Position numbers and translations under genes: made by a program. Below, in pieces: positions 1-10,005 of a stretch of DNA of 64,000 nt (its first letter is position 1; the number at the start of each line of letters is the position of its first letter). The notes beneath the pieces are model-generated. The model did no database searches, had not been told where the DNA came from, and saw only the letters and a program-made list of their open reading frames with translations. Source of the DNA: Colletotrichum lupini (taxonomy: Eukaryota > Ascomycota > Sordariomycetes > Glomerellales > Glomerellaceae); contig NC_064678.1 of assembly GCF_023278565.1 (NCBI RefSeq), forward strand, positions 124,001 through 188,000, given 5' to 3'.

Positions 1-2738
1 TCAGCCGGGGGGGGGCAGACATATCCAGCATAGTGGACATTTCATCAGGAGATACCAAATTGAACGGAGATGACGCAGTCATCAGCTTGTTAGAGCTCGA
101 TGCTTCAGTATTATCATCCGTCGCCGCGAAGGAGTTCGAAGCCATCAAGAAGATTTCCCTTGATACCAGGTTCACGCTTTGGTTAACTTATGGAGGAGCT
201 CCAAAGGCCACCAATCCCGCAGCCGAGGTCGCCATCGGATTCGGCCGGAGTGTCTGTTCAGAGAGAGGAGACCAAGGTTTCGTGACTTTGAACTTGTCCT
301 ACCGGCCTGAGACCCCTACGGCTGTCACTAGCGCCGTCGACAGTATCGTGCGTGTTGTTGAGAGATTGCACAACGTTTCTTGCCCTGGTACCGACAACGA
401 GTCCGAGTTCTCGGAAGACAATGGCTTGATCTGCATTCCTCGCCTTATGCCTACACCTCATATGGATCAAGCGCTTTCCATGAAGCAAAGTGGCGACAGG
501 CTCAAGTCGTTCACATTCAACAGGGATGTTCCGAAGCCGCACATCAGTATCACTATTGAAACCCCTGGGCTTCTTGACACCATCTTCTACACAGAGAACG
601 CTGAGGCGGACAAGGAGCTCCAGGCGGGTGACATTGAGATCGAAGTCAAGGCAACCAGCATGAACTTCAAGGATGTCATGATTGCTCTGGGGCAGATTCC
701 TGGGCGAAGCTTCGGATTTGACGGCGCTGGCGTTGTCTCTAGAGTCTCGCGGGAGAGTAATCTTTGCCCAGGCGACTCGGTGTTGTTCTGCAGCTCTACT
801 GGAGGAGGCTTCGGAACATTTGTGCGCTGTCCTGAACTGCAAACAGAGAAGCTCCCTACAGGCATGTCTTTCCAAGCAGCTGCCGCAATTCCGGCTGTGT
901 GGTCTACAGTGGTGTACTCTCTCGACCACATTGCACGTCTCAGCCGTGGTGAGACTGTTCTCATCCACGCAGCCGCTGGAGGTGTCGGACAGGCAGCTGT
1001 GCAACTTGCTCAGTTGCGGGGTGCCAAAGTCTTTGCGACCGTGGGAAGTCAGACGAAGCGTGAGCTTGTCAAGCAGCTCTTTGGACTCTCGGACGACCAA
1101 ATCTTTAACAGCCGTGATGAAACTTTTGCCCAAGATGTGCTTCACGCCACGGAAGGCCGAGGCGTGGATGTGGTTCTCAACTCACTAGGCGGCGAGCTCC
1201 TTCGTCAGTCTTGGGAATGCATCGCACCCTTCGGTCGCTTCATCGACATTGGCAAAGCGGACATCATCGCTAACAATACTTTGCCGATGGGACCATTTAA
1301 TCGAAATGTGACGTTCTCTGCGGTTGATCTAGTCGTAGTTCATGAAGAGGCAAAGCCTCTCATGAAGAAGATCCTGCAGGATGTCACAAGGCTGTTCGAG
1401 GAGAACCCTCACCTACACGAACCCAAGCCGCTTCACGTATTCTCACCTTCAAAGCTCGAGGATGCAATGCGCTTCCTCCAGGGCGGGAAGAATACAGGCA
1501 AAGTCATCATCGACTACGCTTCCGCGACCGACACAGTAGAGTACCGACCTTCGCAGCTTCAGCACGGGTACAACTTCGACGCGAATGCCACGTACGTTAT
1601 CAGCGGCGGCCTGGGTGGACTTGGTCGTGAGATTGCTCGGTGGATGGTCTCGCGCGGAGCCCGGAACCTACTTCTCCTCTCCTCACGTGGTGTCGCAGGA
1701 CGACCAGACGCTCTCAAGCTTATTCAAGAACTCGAAGCCACCGATGGAGTCACAGTGCTCGCGCCGACGTGTAACGTTGTCGACCGGGGAGCGGTCGAGG
1801 ATACCCTCCTGAAGGCATCACGAGAGCTTCCACCGATCAAGGGCTGCATACAGGCCGCCATGGTACTCCGCGATGACATGCTTGCCAAAATGTCTCATTC
1901 AATGTTCCATGAGACTCTCGGTCCTAAGCGCGCTGGATCATGGAATCTGCACCAGCTCCTGCCCGACGACATGGACTTCTTTGTCTTGCTCTCGTCATTC
2001 TGTGGCATCATGGGCAATCGTGGACAGAGCAACTATGCAGCTGGAAACGCATTCGAGGATGCTCTCGCGCGTCATCGAGTGGCACAAGGCCTCAAGGGCG
2101 TCTCGGTCGACTTGGTGCTCGTCGCTGAGGCCGGTTGGGCCAATGTCAACTATGAGTCCGTGACGCAAAGCCTCCGCGCCGGTCATGACAATCTCACACA
2201 GGCACAGCTGATGGAGTTGCTTGATTTGCTCTGCGACCCAAGCTACGACTGCGCAAAGCCTGGCGCAGCTCAGATCGTCAACATGGTGGACAGCGCGGCG
2301 GACCTGGCGCGCATGACACAACAAGGGCTCTTGGATTGGATGCAGAAGCCCATGTTCAGCAACCTTCTCCGTATGGGTGAGACCGAGGCTAGTGGCAATG
2401 GCCGTGGGGCCGGTGGAGGCAATGGTGATGGAAGCGACGACGTCAACCGGCTGGCTTTGGTGAAAGCGGCGCCTGACTTGTCGACTGCCAGCGAGATCGT
2501 AACACAGGGTCTCGTACAAAAGCTGGCCAAGTCGCTGTCTGTGCCGATTGAGACGCTTGACGTCGGGAAACCGGCGTACGTTGTTGGTGTTGATTCCTTG
2601 ATTGCGGTTGAGGTTCGGTATTGGTTCATGAAACAGCTCCTTGTTGAGGTGCCTGTATTCGAGATTCTCAAGAACCAGAGTATCACGGATCTGTGTCAGC
2701 AGGTGGCTTCCAAGGTTCTGCAAAGCAGCTCGAAGTAG
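1..2738 (+). CDS. Highly reducing type I polyketide synthase, C-terminal part (ER-KR-ACP), cut by the window edge
   Basis: Iterative PKS that builds a reduced polyketide chain in the cytosol. The frame is open to the first bases of the window, so the KS, AT, DH and any MT domains lie upstream. Residues below count from the GTG at base 33. An enoylreductase spans about 175-490, with the NADPH motif AAAGGVGQAA near 313-322. A ketoreductase spans about 519-700, with GGLGGLGREI and the catalytic-type NYAAGNAF motif (Tyr 668). After a Gly/Asn-rich linker (about 785-805), an acyl carrier domain carries the phosphopantetheine serine in GVDSL (Ser 855). The protein ends about 46 residues after this serine, with no thioesterase, reductase or condensation domain, which is usual for reducing PKSs released in trans. 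The next gene, an amidohydrolase on the same strand, may belong to the same metabolite cluster; that is inference. Confidence 0.93.
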   Translation, partial: SRGGADISSIVDISSGDTKLNGDDAVISLLELDASVLSSVAAKEFEAIKKISLDTRFTLWLTYGGAPKATNPAAEVAIGFGRSVCSERGDQGFVTLNLSYRPETPTAVTSAVDSIVRVVERLHNVSCPGTDNESEFSEDNGLICIPRLMPTPHMDQALSMKQSGDRLKSFTFNRDVPKPHISITIETPGLLDTIFYTENAEADKELQAGDIEIEVKATSMNFKDVMIALGQIPGRSFGFDGAGVVSRVSRESNLCPGDSVLFCSSTGGGFGTFVRCPELQTEKLPTGMSFQAAAAIPAVWSTVVYSLDHIARLSRGETVLIHAAAGGVGQAAVQLAQLRGAKVFATVGSQTKRELVKQLFGLSDDQIFNSRDETFAQDVLHATEGRGVDVVLNSLGGELLRQSWECIAPFGRFIDIGKADIIANNTLPMGPFNRNVTFSAVDLVVVHEEAKPLMKKILQDVTRLFEENPHLHEPKPLHVFSPSKLEDAMRFLQGGKNTGKVIIDYASATDTVEYRPSQLQHGYNFDANATYVISGGLGGLGREIARWMVSRGARNLLLLSSRGVAGRPDALKLIQELEATDGVTVLAPTCNVVDRGAVEDTLLKASRELPPIKGCIQAAMVLRDDMLAKMSHSMFHETLGPKRAGSWNLHQLLPDDMDFFVLLSSFCGIMGNRGQSNYAAGNAFEDALARHRVAQGLKGVSVDLVLVAEAGWANVNYESVTQSLRAGHDNLTQAQLMELLDLLCDPSYDCAKPGAAQIVNMVDSAADLARMTQQGLLDWMQKPMFSNLLRMGETEASGNGRGAGGGNGDGSDDVNRLALVKAAPDLSTASEIVTQGLVQKLAKSLSVPIETLDVGKPAYVVGVDSLIAVEVRYWFMKQLLVEVPVFEILKNQSITDLCQQVASKVLQSSSK

Positions 2739-3177
2739 ACTTGCGTATTACAAGATAGCTAAACGGGGATGAGCGTAATGAATGTCGAATCATATCAATC
2801 TGACCTGTACTTATCTCGACCGATCAAAATCGCCTTTCTCAGTGAACGTCGAAAAGGACATCATGACAATTTGTAGCTCTGAATCGCAACGTTGGCCGCT
2901 CACAGCCATCTGCCCATGATCCCGGATATAGGGCCAATCCTGGGAACCTCCCATTCTCAATGAGGATTGGTCAAAGACGGCACAGTAAGACGACGAGACG
3001 ACCTTCCTAATTAGGTACTCGGGACCGCTGGAACACTCATGGTCCTCCTACGCCGCGAAGCATCACCAGTCGCCTCATAAAGGCCAGGTTTGATCTCATA
3101 TCGCGACTGAGTCTTGAGACACCAATTGACTAAAGCTCAATCGAAACTTATGATAGAACTCAATTGACACAGCCAAT
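2739..3177. other. Intergenic region between the PKS and the amidohydrolase
   Basis: About 440 bp holding the PKS 3' flank and the presumed promoter of the amidohydrolase. I see no further gene. No clear TATA box stands out near the downstream ATG. Confidence 0.6.
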
Positions 3178-4635
3178 ATGACACGGCGTCTCATCGAACG
3201 ACCAGCCCAGATCTACTCTGCGTCTCTGGGTGGCTCATTCAGGCCAATTTACACCGGCACGGACTCCGAACTGCCCGTTAGCATCTCCAAGAAAACAACT
3301 CTCACCATCATCACCACCTCCCTTCTCATCCCCGGCGACGGCGAACCCACCAAAGATGCTGCCCTCGTCATATCATCAAAGCTCATCGCCTGGGTCGGCC
3401 CGCAGTCGGCAATCCCTAAAGAGTACACCGACTCTCCTCACAAGTCCTACTCCACCCCATACCTGATGCCCGGTCTCTGGGACTGTCACGCTCACTTTGG
3501 GGGAGAGTCTCCCGACGCAGGATCCAGTGGCGATCCCTACCAGGTCTTTATCACAGAGCACCCCGCCGCATCCGGCGCCCGTCTCACGCGCATGTGTTGG
3601 CTGGCTCTGCAGCGAGGATACACGTCCCTCCGCGATGTGGCTGGCATGGGCTGCGAGATCTCCCGCGCCATCGAAGATGGATCCATTGTGGGACCCAACG
3701 TCTACAGCTCCGGCGCGTGTATCAGCCAGCTGGCTGGCCACGGTGACATCTTCTCTCTCCCGGCTGGAGATGTGCTGTTGAACTTGGGCGTGTCGCAAGT
3801 CACTGCAGGACACTTTGGCACTGCAACGAGCATGATCGTGGACGGCGTTGATGAGTGTCGCCGCGCCGTCCGATTGCAAATTCGGCGAGGGGCAAAGTGC
3901 ATCAAGGTCATGGCATCTGGCGGCGTGATGTCTCGTGACGATAATCCGCTCTACGCGCAGTTTAGTCCTGCGGAACTCGAGACGATCGTGGAAGAGGCAA
4001 ACAGACAAAATCGCGTGGTCGCGGCGCATGTCCATGGCAAGCCCGGCATCATGGCCGCCATCAAGGCTGGCGTCACGACGTTGGAGCATGTCTCATTTGC
4101 CGACCGCGAGTGCATCGATCTCATCAAGGAGAAGGGCATTATCTACATTGCCACACGTCTCGTCATGGACTTGCTGCTCGGCACCGGAGGGAAGGGGATC
4201 CCTCCTACAGCTTGGGAGAAGGTGAAGCTGTGTGCCACGAATCACTTGGCGGCATACAAGATGGCCATCGAGGCTGGTATTCCGATTGCCCTAGGTACAG
4301 ACACGGGACCCGGGTTCAACATGGCAATGGAGTTGGAGGCGGCCGTGAAAGCAGGAATGAGCAATCTGGAGGCTATCAAAGCGGCGACCGCGAATGGACC
4401 GCTCAGCGTGGGTGGACAAGCGCCCAAGACAGGACAGCTCAAGGCTGGATATGAGGCAGATGTTCTTGGTCTGTTGGAGAACCCGGTGGAAGACGTCAGG
4501 GTGCTGCAAAAGATTGAGAATGTCGCATGGGTCTGGAAAGGAGGTTCTCTCTTCAAGGGGCCCGGTGTTGGACCCTGGGGTGAGGATCCTAGTTTCTTTG
4601 ACGAGTGGTCTGCGGCCACATACATTCGTTCATAG
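3178..4635 (+). CDS. Metal-dependent amidohydrolase, ochratoxinase/imidazolonepropionase-like
   Basis: A 485-aa intronless enzyme of the amidohydrolase superfamily that hydrolyses amide bonds. Motifs for a binuclear zinc site are in the expected order: DCHAHFGG (His 104, His 106), the probable carbamylated lysine in IKVMASGGVMSRDDNP (Lys 243), AAHVHGK (His 284/286), TLEHVSF (His 304) and ALGTDTGPG (Asp 375). The C-terminal GQLKAGYEADVL and VWKGGSLFKGPG segments are the usual beta-sandwich return. Length and motif pattern fit the fungal ochratoxinase (amidase 2) group, but natural substrates in this group vary, so ochratoxin hydrolysis is not shown. The first ATG has a good fungal context (CCAATATGA). 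There is no signal peptide, so it is probably cytosolic. It lies 440 bp downstream of the PKS on the same strand, so it may process or detoxify the PKS product. Confidence 0.88.
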   Translation: MTRRLIERPAQIYSASLGGSFRPIYTGTDSELPVSISKKTTLTIITTSLLIPGDGEPTKDAALVISSKLIAWVGPQSAIPKEYTDSPHKSYSTPYLMPGLWDCHAHFGGESPDAGSSGDPYQVFITEHPAASGARLTRMCWLALQRGYTSLRDVAGMGCEISRAIEDGSIVGPNVYSSGACISQLAGHGDIFSLPAGDVLLNLGVSQVTAGHFGTATSMIVDGVDECRRAVRLQIRRGAKCIKVMASGGVMSRDDNPLYAQFSPAELETIVEEANRQNRVVAAHVHGKPGIMAAIKAGVTTLEHVSFADRECIDLIKEKGIIYIATRLVMDLLLGTGGKGIPPTAWEKVKLCATNHLAAYKMAIEAGIPIALGTDTGPGFNMAMELEAAVKAGMSNLEAIKAATANGPLSVGGQAPKTGQLKAGYEADVLGLLENPVEDVRVLQKIENVAWVWKGGSLFKGPGVGPWGEDPSFFDEWSAATYIRS

Positions 4636-5184
4636 TGCCCCGATAATGCCTTCTTTGGCCTTTTTCTAACCTCCGTTCTGTTTTGCTTCTTCATGAAGCT
4701 GGCAAAGCTTTAGTTGTGTGTGCCAGTGCGTATATTGATGACTTCAAAATCTCCTGGAAAAGACGCGATTCTTTGGTCGTGTTAACCGTCGGTTTCCTCA
4801 AAGCCCGTTGTAGTCCAAACCCATGGAGGAACGCTTTAGGTGTTACGCAACTTGATCCGAGTTGTTGAATTGTGATATGGTCTTTGGCCTTTCCAGCATG
4901 TAGCCCAGATAGCTTTCAAGCCGAGCCTAAGGCCCCGATAATGACGGATTTCCATGTTTGAAGATCCCAAAATCTTTGACATCGAGACAAAGACATCACC
5001 TGCTCCAGCTTCGTCGTCCATCTATCGCCGGGCCTCTGTTTGAAGCCACGATCCAACTCGATATCTCTCCAAGGGGGTGCCCGAAGTCATATTTAAAAAG
5101 GCCTCGTCATTGCTCCATCTAGATGATAGCGCCGTCTTCCTCATCTCAGCCTCATCCAAATTATTATCATTCTCACTCCCACCA
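4636..5184. other. Intergenic region between the amidohydrolase and the 594-aa gene
   Basis: About 550 bp without a supported gene. It contains a TATA-like element at 5090-5098, listed separately. Confidence 0.6.
5090..5098 (+). promoter_or_regulatory. TATA-like element upstream of the 594-aa gene
   Basis: TATTTAAAA lies 87 bp upstream of the chosen ATG at 5185. The position suits a core promoter, but this rests on sequence only. Confidence 0.35.
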
Positions 5185-6969
5185 ATGAATTGTTCATCTG
5201 AAATACAAAGCACCGCATCCAGCATGTCCCCGAGACCAGAAGATACGCTCGGTAATCTCGACCTCTATCCCGCGAGCTACTTCGTGCCCATCCGCCACGG
5301 CGGCCAACGCCCGGTCAAAGTCGCAGGCTACACCCTCAGAGCGCTCGCCGAAACCTGCCGCAGCGAAGAGAGATACAATGCCGCCCGTGAATCTCTCATG
5401 AGCATCATCCACATTTTCCACGAAGAGATTGAGTTGCTCCGAATTGGCGGGTCGCCTGCTACTAAGCCAGCTGAGCAAGGCTATCTCAACGGCTGGGAAG
5501 ATGCCTTGTCAACCGTCATCGGCGTTCTAAACTATTGCATCGTCAAGCCGGTGTCTCAGTCTTCCCCTAACGCTCGCCCCGAGACGCCGCAACAGCTTGA
5601 TCGCCCTTTGCATTCTCTCAGGGTGAAGAAGTTGGCAGAGATGTACGCATGCCGTCCGCTTCTGAGTCTGGAAAGCCTAGAACAGGCTCCCGATGATGTC
5701 AAAGGCAAGAGACCGGCGACACCTGATGGAATTGATATTCGCCAGGGAGAAGGTGCCGCCCGCTGGCTGGAGTTCGTCGCCGGCGACGAGTATCGTCTCC
5801 CAAAGAAGAACTCATCTCTGGATATCCCCTCCACCGAAACTAACGGCTCGGGCGTCAGCACGCCCTCAACGACAAGCAGCGGCTCCTCGGCCCAGAACCT
5901 CCTCTCGTTCCCATCCAGCCAGGATACCGAGAGATTCGCCATGGCCGAAGAGAACCAACTGATCCCCGATGCTTCGGAACTCATCCGCGGCATCGACACC
6001 ATCCAGATCCTGCTTCACTACGAGCGACAATGCCGCATCTCGGAGCGCAGAATCGCAGCGGAGCTGATCAAGTCGAGCGTCCTCCGCCGGGCCATCTTTC
6101 AAGACCGTATCGGCCGCGTGCACACGTCCGAGGGTGCGAATGGCAGTCGCAAGAAAGGTGTTGAGGATAGCATCAACGATCCGTTCTTTGGTCAGACGAT
6201 GTACGAGAAGGCTGTGGGACAGGTGAAGTCGCTTTTCCGACGTTGGGGTGGTACAGCCTGGCAAGATGATACAGAGACGGAGGCAGACACGGAGACTGAT
6301 ACCGATACTGACCTCAAGGAAGCAAGTACGCAAGCTGTTGAAGAGCGCGCTGGCTCGATTAGTGAGAGTCTCGTGGGAGAGTACGGCTATGTCGAGTCCA
6401 GCCTTGCATGCCTCAACCCGGATTCAGATCTCTCGTTTCCAATGGTGCCGGACCCTTCGTACCAGCTGGGATACCAGGGAACAGAAGCTTGTGTGCCACA
6501 TGTACAAGCCCCCATATACCAAAGCTTGTTCATGAGATCGCCGTACTTGACGCCAAAGTCTGGAAGCTCATGTGATACATCTAACCTTCTCTCATCATCC
6601 GAATACCGCCCGCTGCCTAGTCAATCGTATCTCATGGTAGAAGCAAACAGCTCCAAGGACGCCTGGGATCTACTCTCATCCTCACAAGACTCGCTGGCGA
6701 ACATTGAGCAGGTACCCGCTTCCAGGGAACGAGAACAGCTCAAGCTCAGAAAGTCACCATTACTTGAATATTATGGCTCACACTACCCAAAGAAAGATCT
6801 CGGAGAAGCCAGTCATAGGGCACCACTCGCGGCCTCGCGGTCTCAAGGAACGTCAGCAGAGCCAGATTGTCCTGCAAGTTCCACACTTCCTCAACCTCCT
6901 TCCGAACCCTGGACTGTCGTGTGTCAATGTAAGGGATGTCAGGAACGGGCTTCTCGCGATCAGGTTTGA
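5185..6969 (+). CDS. Uncharacterised fungal protein, 594 aa
   Basis: I do not recognise this protein. The frame is open from 5077, but only with a GTG; the first ATG is at 5185 in a good context (CACCAATGA), with a second at 5224. The N-terminal third (to about residue 150) looks folded, with many charged residues and a Leu-rich helical segment around MSIIHIFHEEIELLRIGG. A Ser/Thr-rich low-complexity stretch follows (about residues 200-235). A second ordered, basic helical segment contains IQILLHYERQCRISERRIAA. An acidic repeat of Glu-Thr/Asp-Thr dipeptides (about residues 391-407) precedes a Ser/Pro-rich, probably disordered tail ending with two Cys pairs (CQCKGCQE). There is no signal peptide or membrane segment. 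A regulatory or scaffold role is possible but unproven. Confidence 0.7.
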   Translation: MNCSSEIQSTASSMSPRPEDTLGNLDLYPASYFVPIRHGGQRPVKVAGYTLRALAETCRSEERYNAARESLMSIIHIFHEEIELLRIGGSPATKPAEQGYLNGWEDALSTVIGVLNYCIVKPVSQSSPNARPETPQQLDRPLHSLRVKKLAEMYACRPLLSLESLEQAPDDVKGKRPATPDGIDIRQGEGAARWLEFVAGDEYRLPKKNSSLDIPSTETNGSGVSTPSTTSSGSSAQNLLSFPSSQDTERFAMAEENQLIPDASELIRGIDTIQILLHYERQCRISERRIAAELIKSSVLRRAIFQDRIGRVHTSEGANGSRKKGVEDSINDPFFGQTMYEKAVGQVKSLFRRWGGTAWQDDTETEADTETDTDTDLKEASTQAVEERAGSISESLVGEYGYVESSLACLNPDSDLSFPMVPDPSYQLGYQGTEACVPHVQAPIYQSLFMRSPYLTPKSGSSCDTSNLLSSSEYRPLPSQSYLMVEANSSKDAWDLLSSSQDSLANIEQVPASREREQLKLRKSPLLEYYGSHYPKKDLGEASHRAPLAASRSQGTSAEPDCPASSTLPQPPSEPWTVVCQCKGCQERASRDQV

Positions 6970-7224
6970 ACGATGGTCATGCTGATTTTGGGGGGTATCA
7001 AATTTCGTATGTATTTGGGCTAGGTTGTTGGGTGGTACTTTGGTTAGACTTGTGAGATTGTTAGTTGGATGATTTTTCCAGGAATGCAGTAGACTGGTTT
7101 ACTCACGAAGCATGGCCATGACTGCTCCTTGTGAACCTTCCCTACTGTTGCCCGTGAAGTGCCCCGCAACGCCATTCCGGGCTTTCGCATCCCTCAACCT
7201 TGCTCCCGTATCTTCGCCCAACGT

Positions 7225-7647
7225 CTATGCAATGGTCTCCGTCTCCATATCTCCCTCCTCGGGCTTCTCGGCAGTCTCCTCAACATCTGTAACAATCAAA
7301 GTCAGCTTTAGTCGCCACTTACTTCAAGCGTCTCATTCCGCCCCAAAGTCTTGTCCATAGTAGCACGAGGAGCACTCACCCTGCATGACAACCTCTCCCT
7401 CAGCCTCCATCTTCCTCCTCATCGCATGGGCAATCTTCTTCTCCATCTTCTTGGCCTTCTTCTTGCTCATGGGCGCGTTAGGACCGCTGGTGGCCATCAG
7501 ACCGGGCCTCGCGCCGCGCATGGTGTCCGTCCTCGCAATCTTGTGCTTGTTCGCCTCGGACTTCTTACGGCGGGCAATCTTGGCGCCGAGGGCCTTGTTG
7601 GCCAGGCGGTTCTTGGAGGGACCGTTGGGGTTCTTGACTGACGGCAT
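7225..7647 (-). CDS. Small basic protein, Alb1-like ribosome-biogenesis factor
   Basis: A spliced gene with exon 1 at 7647-7380, a 93-bp intron at 7379-7287 (GTGAGT donor, TTACAG acceptor) and exon 2 at 7286-7225, encoding 109 aa. The N-terminal two thirds is very Lys/Arg-rich (ARRKKSEANKHK, SKKKAKKMEKK) and contains a GPNAP-(M)SKKKA segment. The spliced C-terminus is acidic (DVEETAEKPEEGD). Size, charge pattern and MPSVKNPNGPS start fit the fungal Alb1 family, which helps load and recycle the pre-60S export factor Arx1 in the nucleus. This is from memory of the family, not a search. Without splicing the frame would end in a short unrelated tail, which supports the intron. Any other small nucleolar basic protein is the alternative. 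Confidence 0.6.
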
Positions 7648-8250
7648 GGTGGCGGTGGTCTTTGGTGTCGTCGAAAGGGTTGGGGAATTCGACGTAGGGA
7701 GAGGGAGAGGAGAGACGGTGTCGAAGACGGAATGTCAAAACTGGGCAGCGGATGCAATGCGATGGAGCGTCGCTCTGGGATTTTTTAAGGTGGGGCACGG
7801 GGCGGGATGCAGGGTCGGGGTCCAGGCCTGCCCCGCTAAGGTGAGGTCGCCCCTCGCCGACCCCACACGCCTCACCGAGGTCGGTATACATCAAGGTGAA
7901 GCCAGACCTGGATGGAGTAAGGTAGTAAGACACGGCTCTGTGGCAGTACTTGTATGCCGCTCGGTCTTTCGGCAAGAAAGCCAGAACATAATACATGATG
8001 CCCACAGCGGGTTGTTGAGATATTACCGTATTTCTATGTGCCACATCTACTCGGACAACTGTATATCGTGATAGATCCGAGCAAATGAAATTTCAAGATG
8101 TCAAACTACAAATCGAGATTGTTGTCCTATTGAGACGCTTTCCTGCCCATGAAATGTGCTGCAACCTGGATCCAAACGCCGAACCTGAAATGCGATATGC
8201 CTTTCCCATCTATTCAATCAACGCCAATGTAGACTACTCTTTTACACTCA
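7648..8250. other. Intergenic region with the Alb1-like gene promoter
   Basis: About 600 bp between the start of the Alb1-like gene and the end of the Ytp1-like gene, both on the minus strand. GGTGAGG near 7839 and CCTCACC near 7872 form a small inverted repeat with a spacer of about 25 bp. I see no gene here. Confidence 0.5.
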
Positions 8251-10005
8251 TCACCGCGCTACTCTGTCACTGTTCTTTCCAATAGTGCTAGGGCTGCTAG
8301 GGCTTCCCTCGTCATCAACTTCGTCCTTCAGGCCTTTGCGGGCCTCGTCATCGTCGTCGTCGCTCATAAGGCCCTCGAGCTCGAATTCCTCGGCATCACG
8401 CACTTGACGGGTTTCACCGGGGCGACCGTTGGCCAGGGGCACGCCATTCGCCAGGTTGACCTTGCCTTCGGTGTTGGTGTTACGGTCGAACAGGTGGATG
8501 AGCATCATGGTGAAAAGGAAGAGAAGGAATGCGAAGGAGTAGAGGATAAGGATATACGACACGTGGTCGAGACCCGAGTTGGCGACAAGTTCCATCTGCT
8601 CCTCAGTGGCACCCATAAAGAGGAAGCCAGAGGCGTACAAAAGCTACAAGGCATTAGATAGTGCTCAAACAACGGCTTTTGGGTGATACAAAACTTACGA
8701 AGACAGGAATGAACTGCCAGCTGTTGGTTTGGCGTCCATCAGCAGAGACGCCAACGCCGTCCTTGACAACGAAGGCAACCTCAATAACACGGGTAATGCC
8801 GACACCCATCAAGGTCTTGCCAAACATACTGTGGGTCATGGCGCTGATGGGAAGGTCCTGGGGATGGGCAGACATGGCCCATCCAGTGACACCAATGACG
8901 AAGCCGGGAATGAAGTTGCGCTTGGGGTTTCCATCGCGGTCCCGGCTGAGCCAGATACCAACAAGACCAGCACACCACCAGATAATACCCATGGTTGTAT
9001 GTTGCCAGTCGTTCCTGACCCACTCCGTGCCCCATCGATGCTCGGTGAAGGTGTTCACGCAGCCCCATGCCGCAATAACAATGCTGTCAAAAAATTCCTG
9101 GGATCGGCCACTGCGTCGCACCCACAGCTGTCCAACGAGGAGAAGCAGGGTCAAGATGATTCCGTAAGCAATGAAGGCGCTACCCATGATGAAATGCGCC
9201 AAACACTGGCCGAGATGGTCGCCCTGGCAGAAACCCAGCGAGGTAATGCCGCCAAACAAGAATTGTGTCCAAGCCAAGACTGGCGAGGCCTTGCCCAAGA
9301 TGCTGTGGGCGGGCTTGATGAAGCGGCGGATACGACCGTTGATGCCCTTCTCGAGATGCAGCCTGAGGTAAATGCCCAAGCCGACCTGGGAGGCCATGAT
9401 GATCATGAGCCAGTTGGCGAAGGAGGCATGGACGTTATGGGCAACGAATTGTCTTCCGCCATGCATGTGGCCGAGGAAATATCCGACAATGGCGAGGGCG
9501 GAGCCGAGGACTTGAGTCGGAACATGCCAGCGGTTCTTGGTCATCTAAAGAGAGGCAATCGTTAGCAACTCTTGGGAAGTTCAGAAACTTGTAGACCAGG
9601 TAGGATCGCCACTTACGCCCAAGACCATGCCGACGGGGAAGATGACCCCGAAGGCCAGCATCATGATGAAGATATGAATCCATAGTATTGTGTCCTGCAA
9701 TTGTCGTCAGTTAGCATTCCTGGCCTTTTTGTTTCTCGTGTTTCTCGGAGGTGTTTCATGAGGTCGGGCAGTTTTTCTCGAAGGCAGTCTGCGTGCGTGC
9801 AGTCTCTTGGTTCGGTGAGGTGGTGATGGTCGCTTACGATGGGTTCTTGCGAGACGGTCTCGCCCTCTTGGATGTGGCTGACGCCGTGTTCGTGACCGAG
9901 AGCCATGGGAAGCGATGTGAGGATGTATGCAGCAGCAGCGAGTGTCTTGAAGGAGGAGAAAGACTTGAGCGGCAACGAGGCCGTAAAAGAGTCAAGTCGC
10001 GCCAT
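8251..10005 (-). CDS. Ytp1-like multipass membrane protein (DUF2427 plus Ytp1 C-terminal region)
   Basis: A four-exon gene on the minus strand: 10005-9838, 9694-9617, 9544-8699 and 8643-8251, all joins in frame, giving 494 aa. Introns start with GTAAG and end with TTGCAG, CTTTAG and TTGTAG. The N-terminus has a hydrophobic signal-like segment and then a His-rich patch (GHEHGVSHIQ). Exon 2 opens the first membrane helix (DTILWIHIFIMMLAFGVIFP). Further helices carry conserved His motifs such as GHMHGG and HNVHASFANW, typical of the DUF2427/cytochrome b561-like half. The Ytp1 half follows, with helices around GWAMSAHPQ and YILILYSFAFLLFLFTMML. The cytosolic tail is acidic (MSDDDDDE). The family is fungal and resembles transhydrogenase and b561 proteins; its function is not established. 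I chose ATG 10005 because it starts the hydrophobic segment; the frame extends upstream to 10248. Confidence 0.85.

Noticed and set aside
258..1145. 295-codon frame on - opposite the PKS
   Set aside because: An antisense shadow of the enoylreductase region.
8729..9565. 278-codon frame on + opposite the Ytp1-like gene
   Set aside because: An antisense shadow of exon 3, with no motif of its own.
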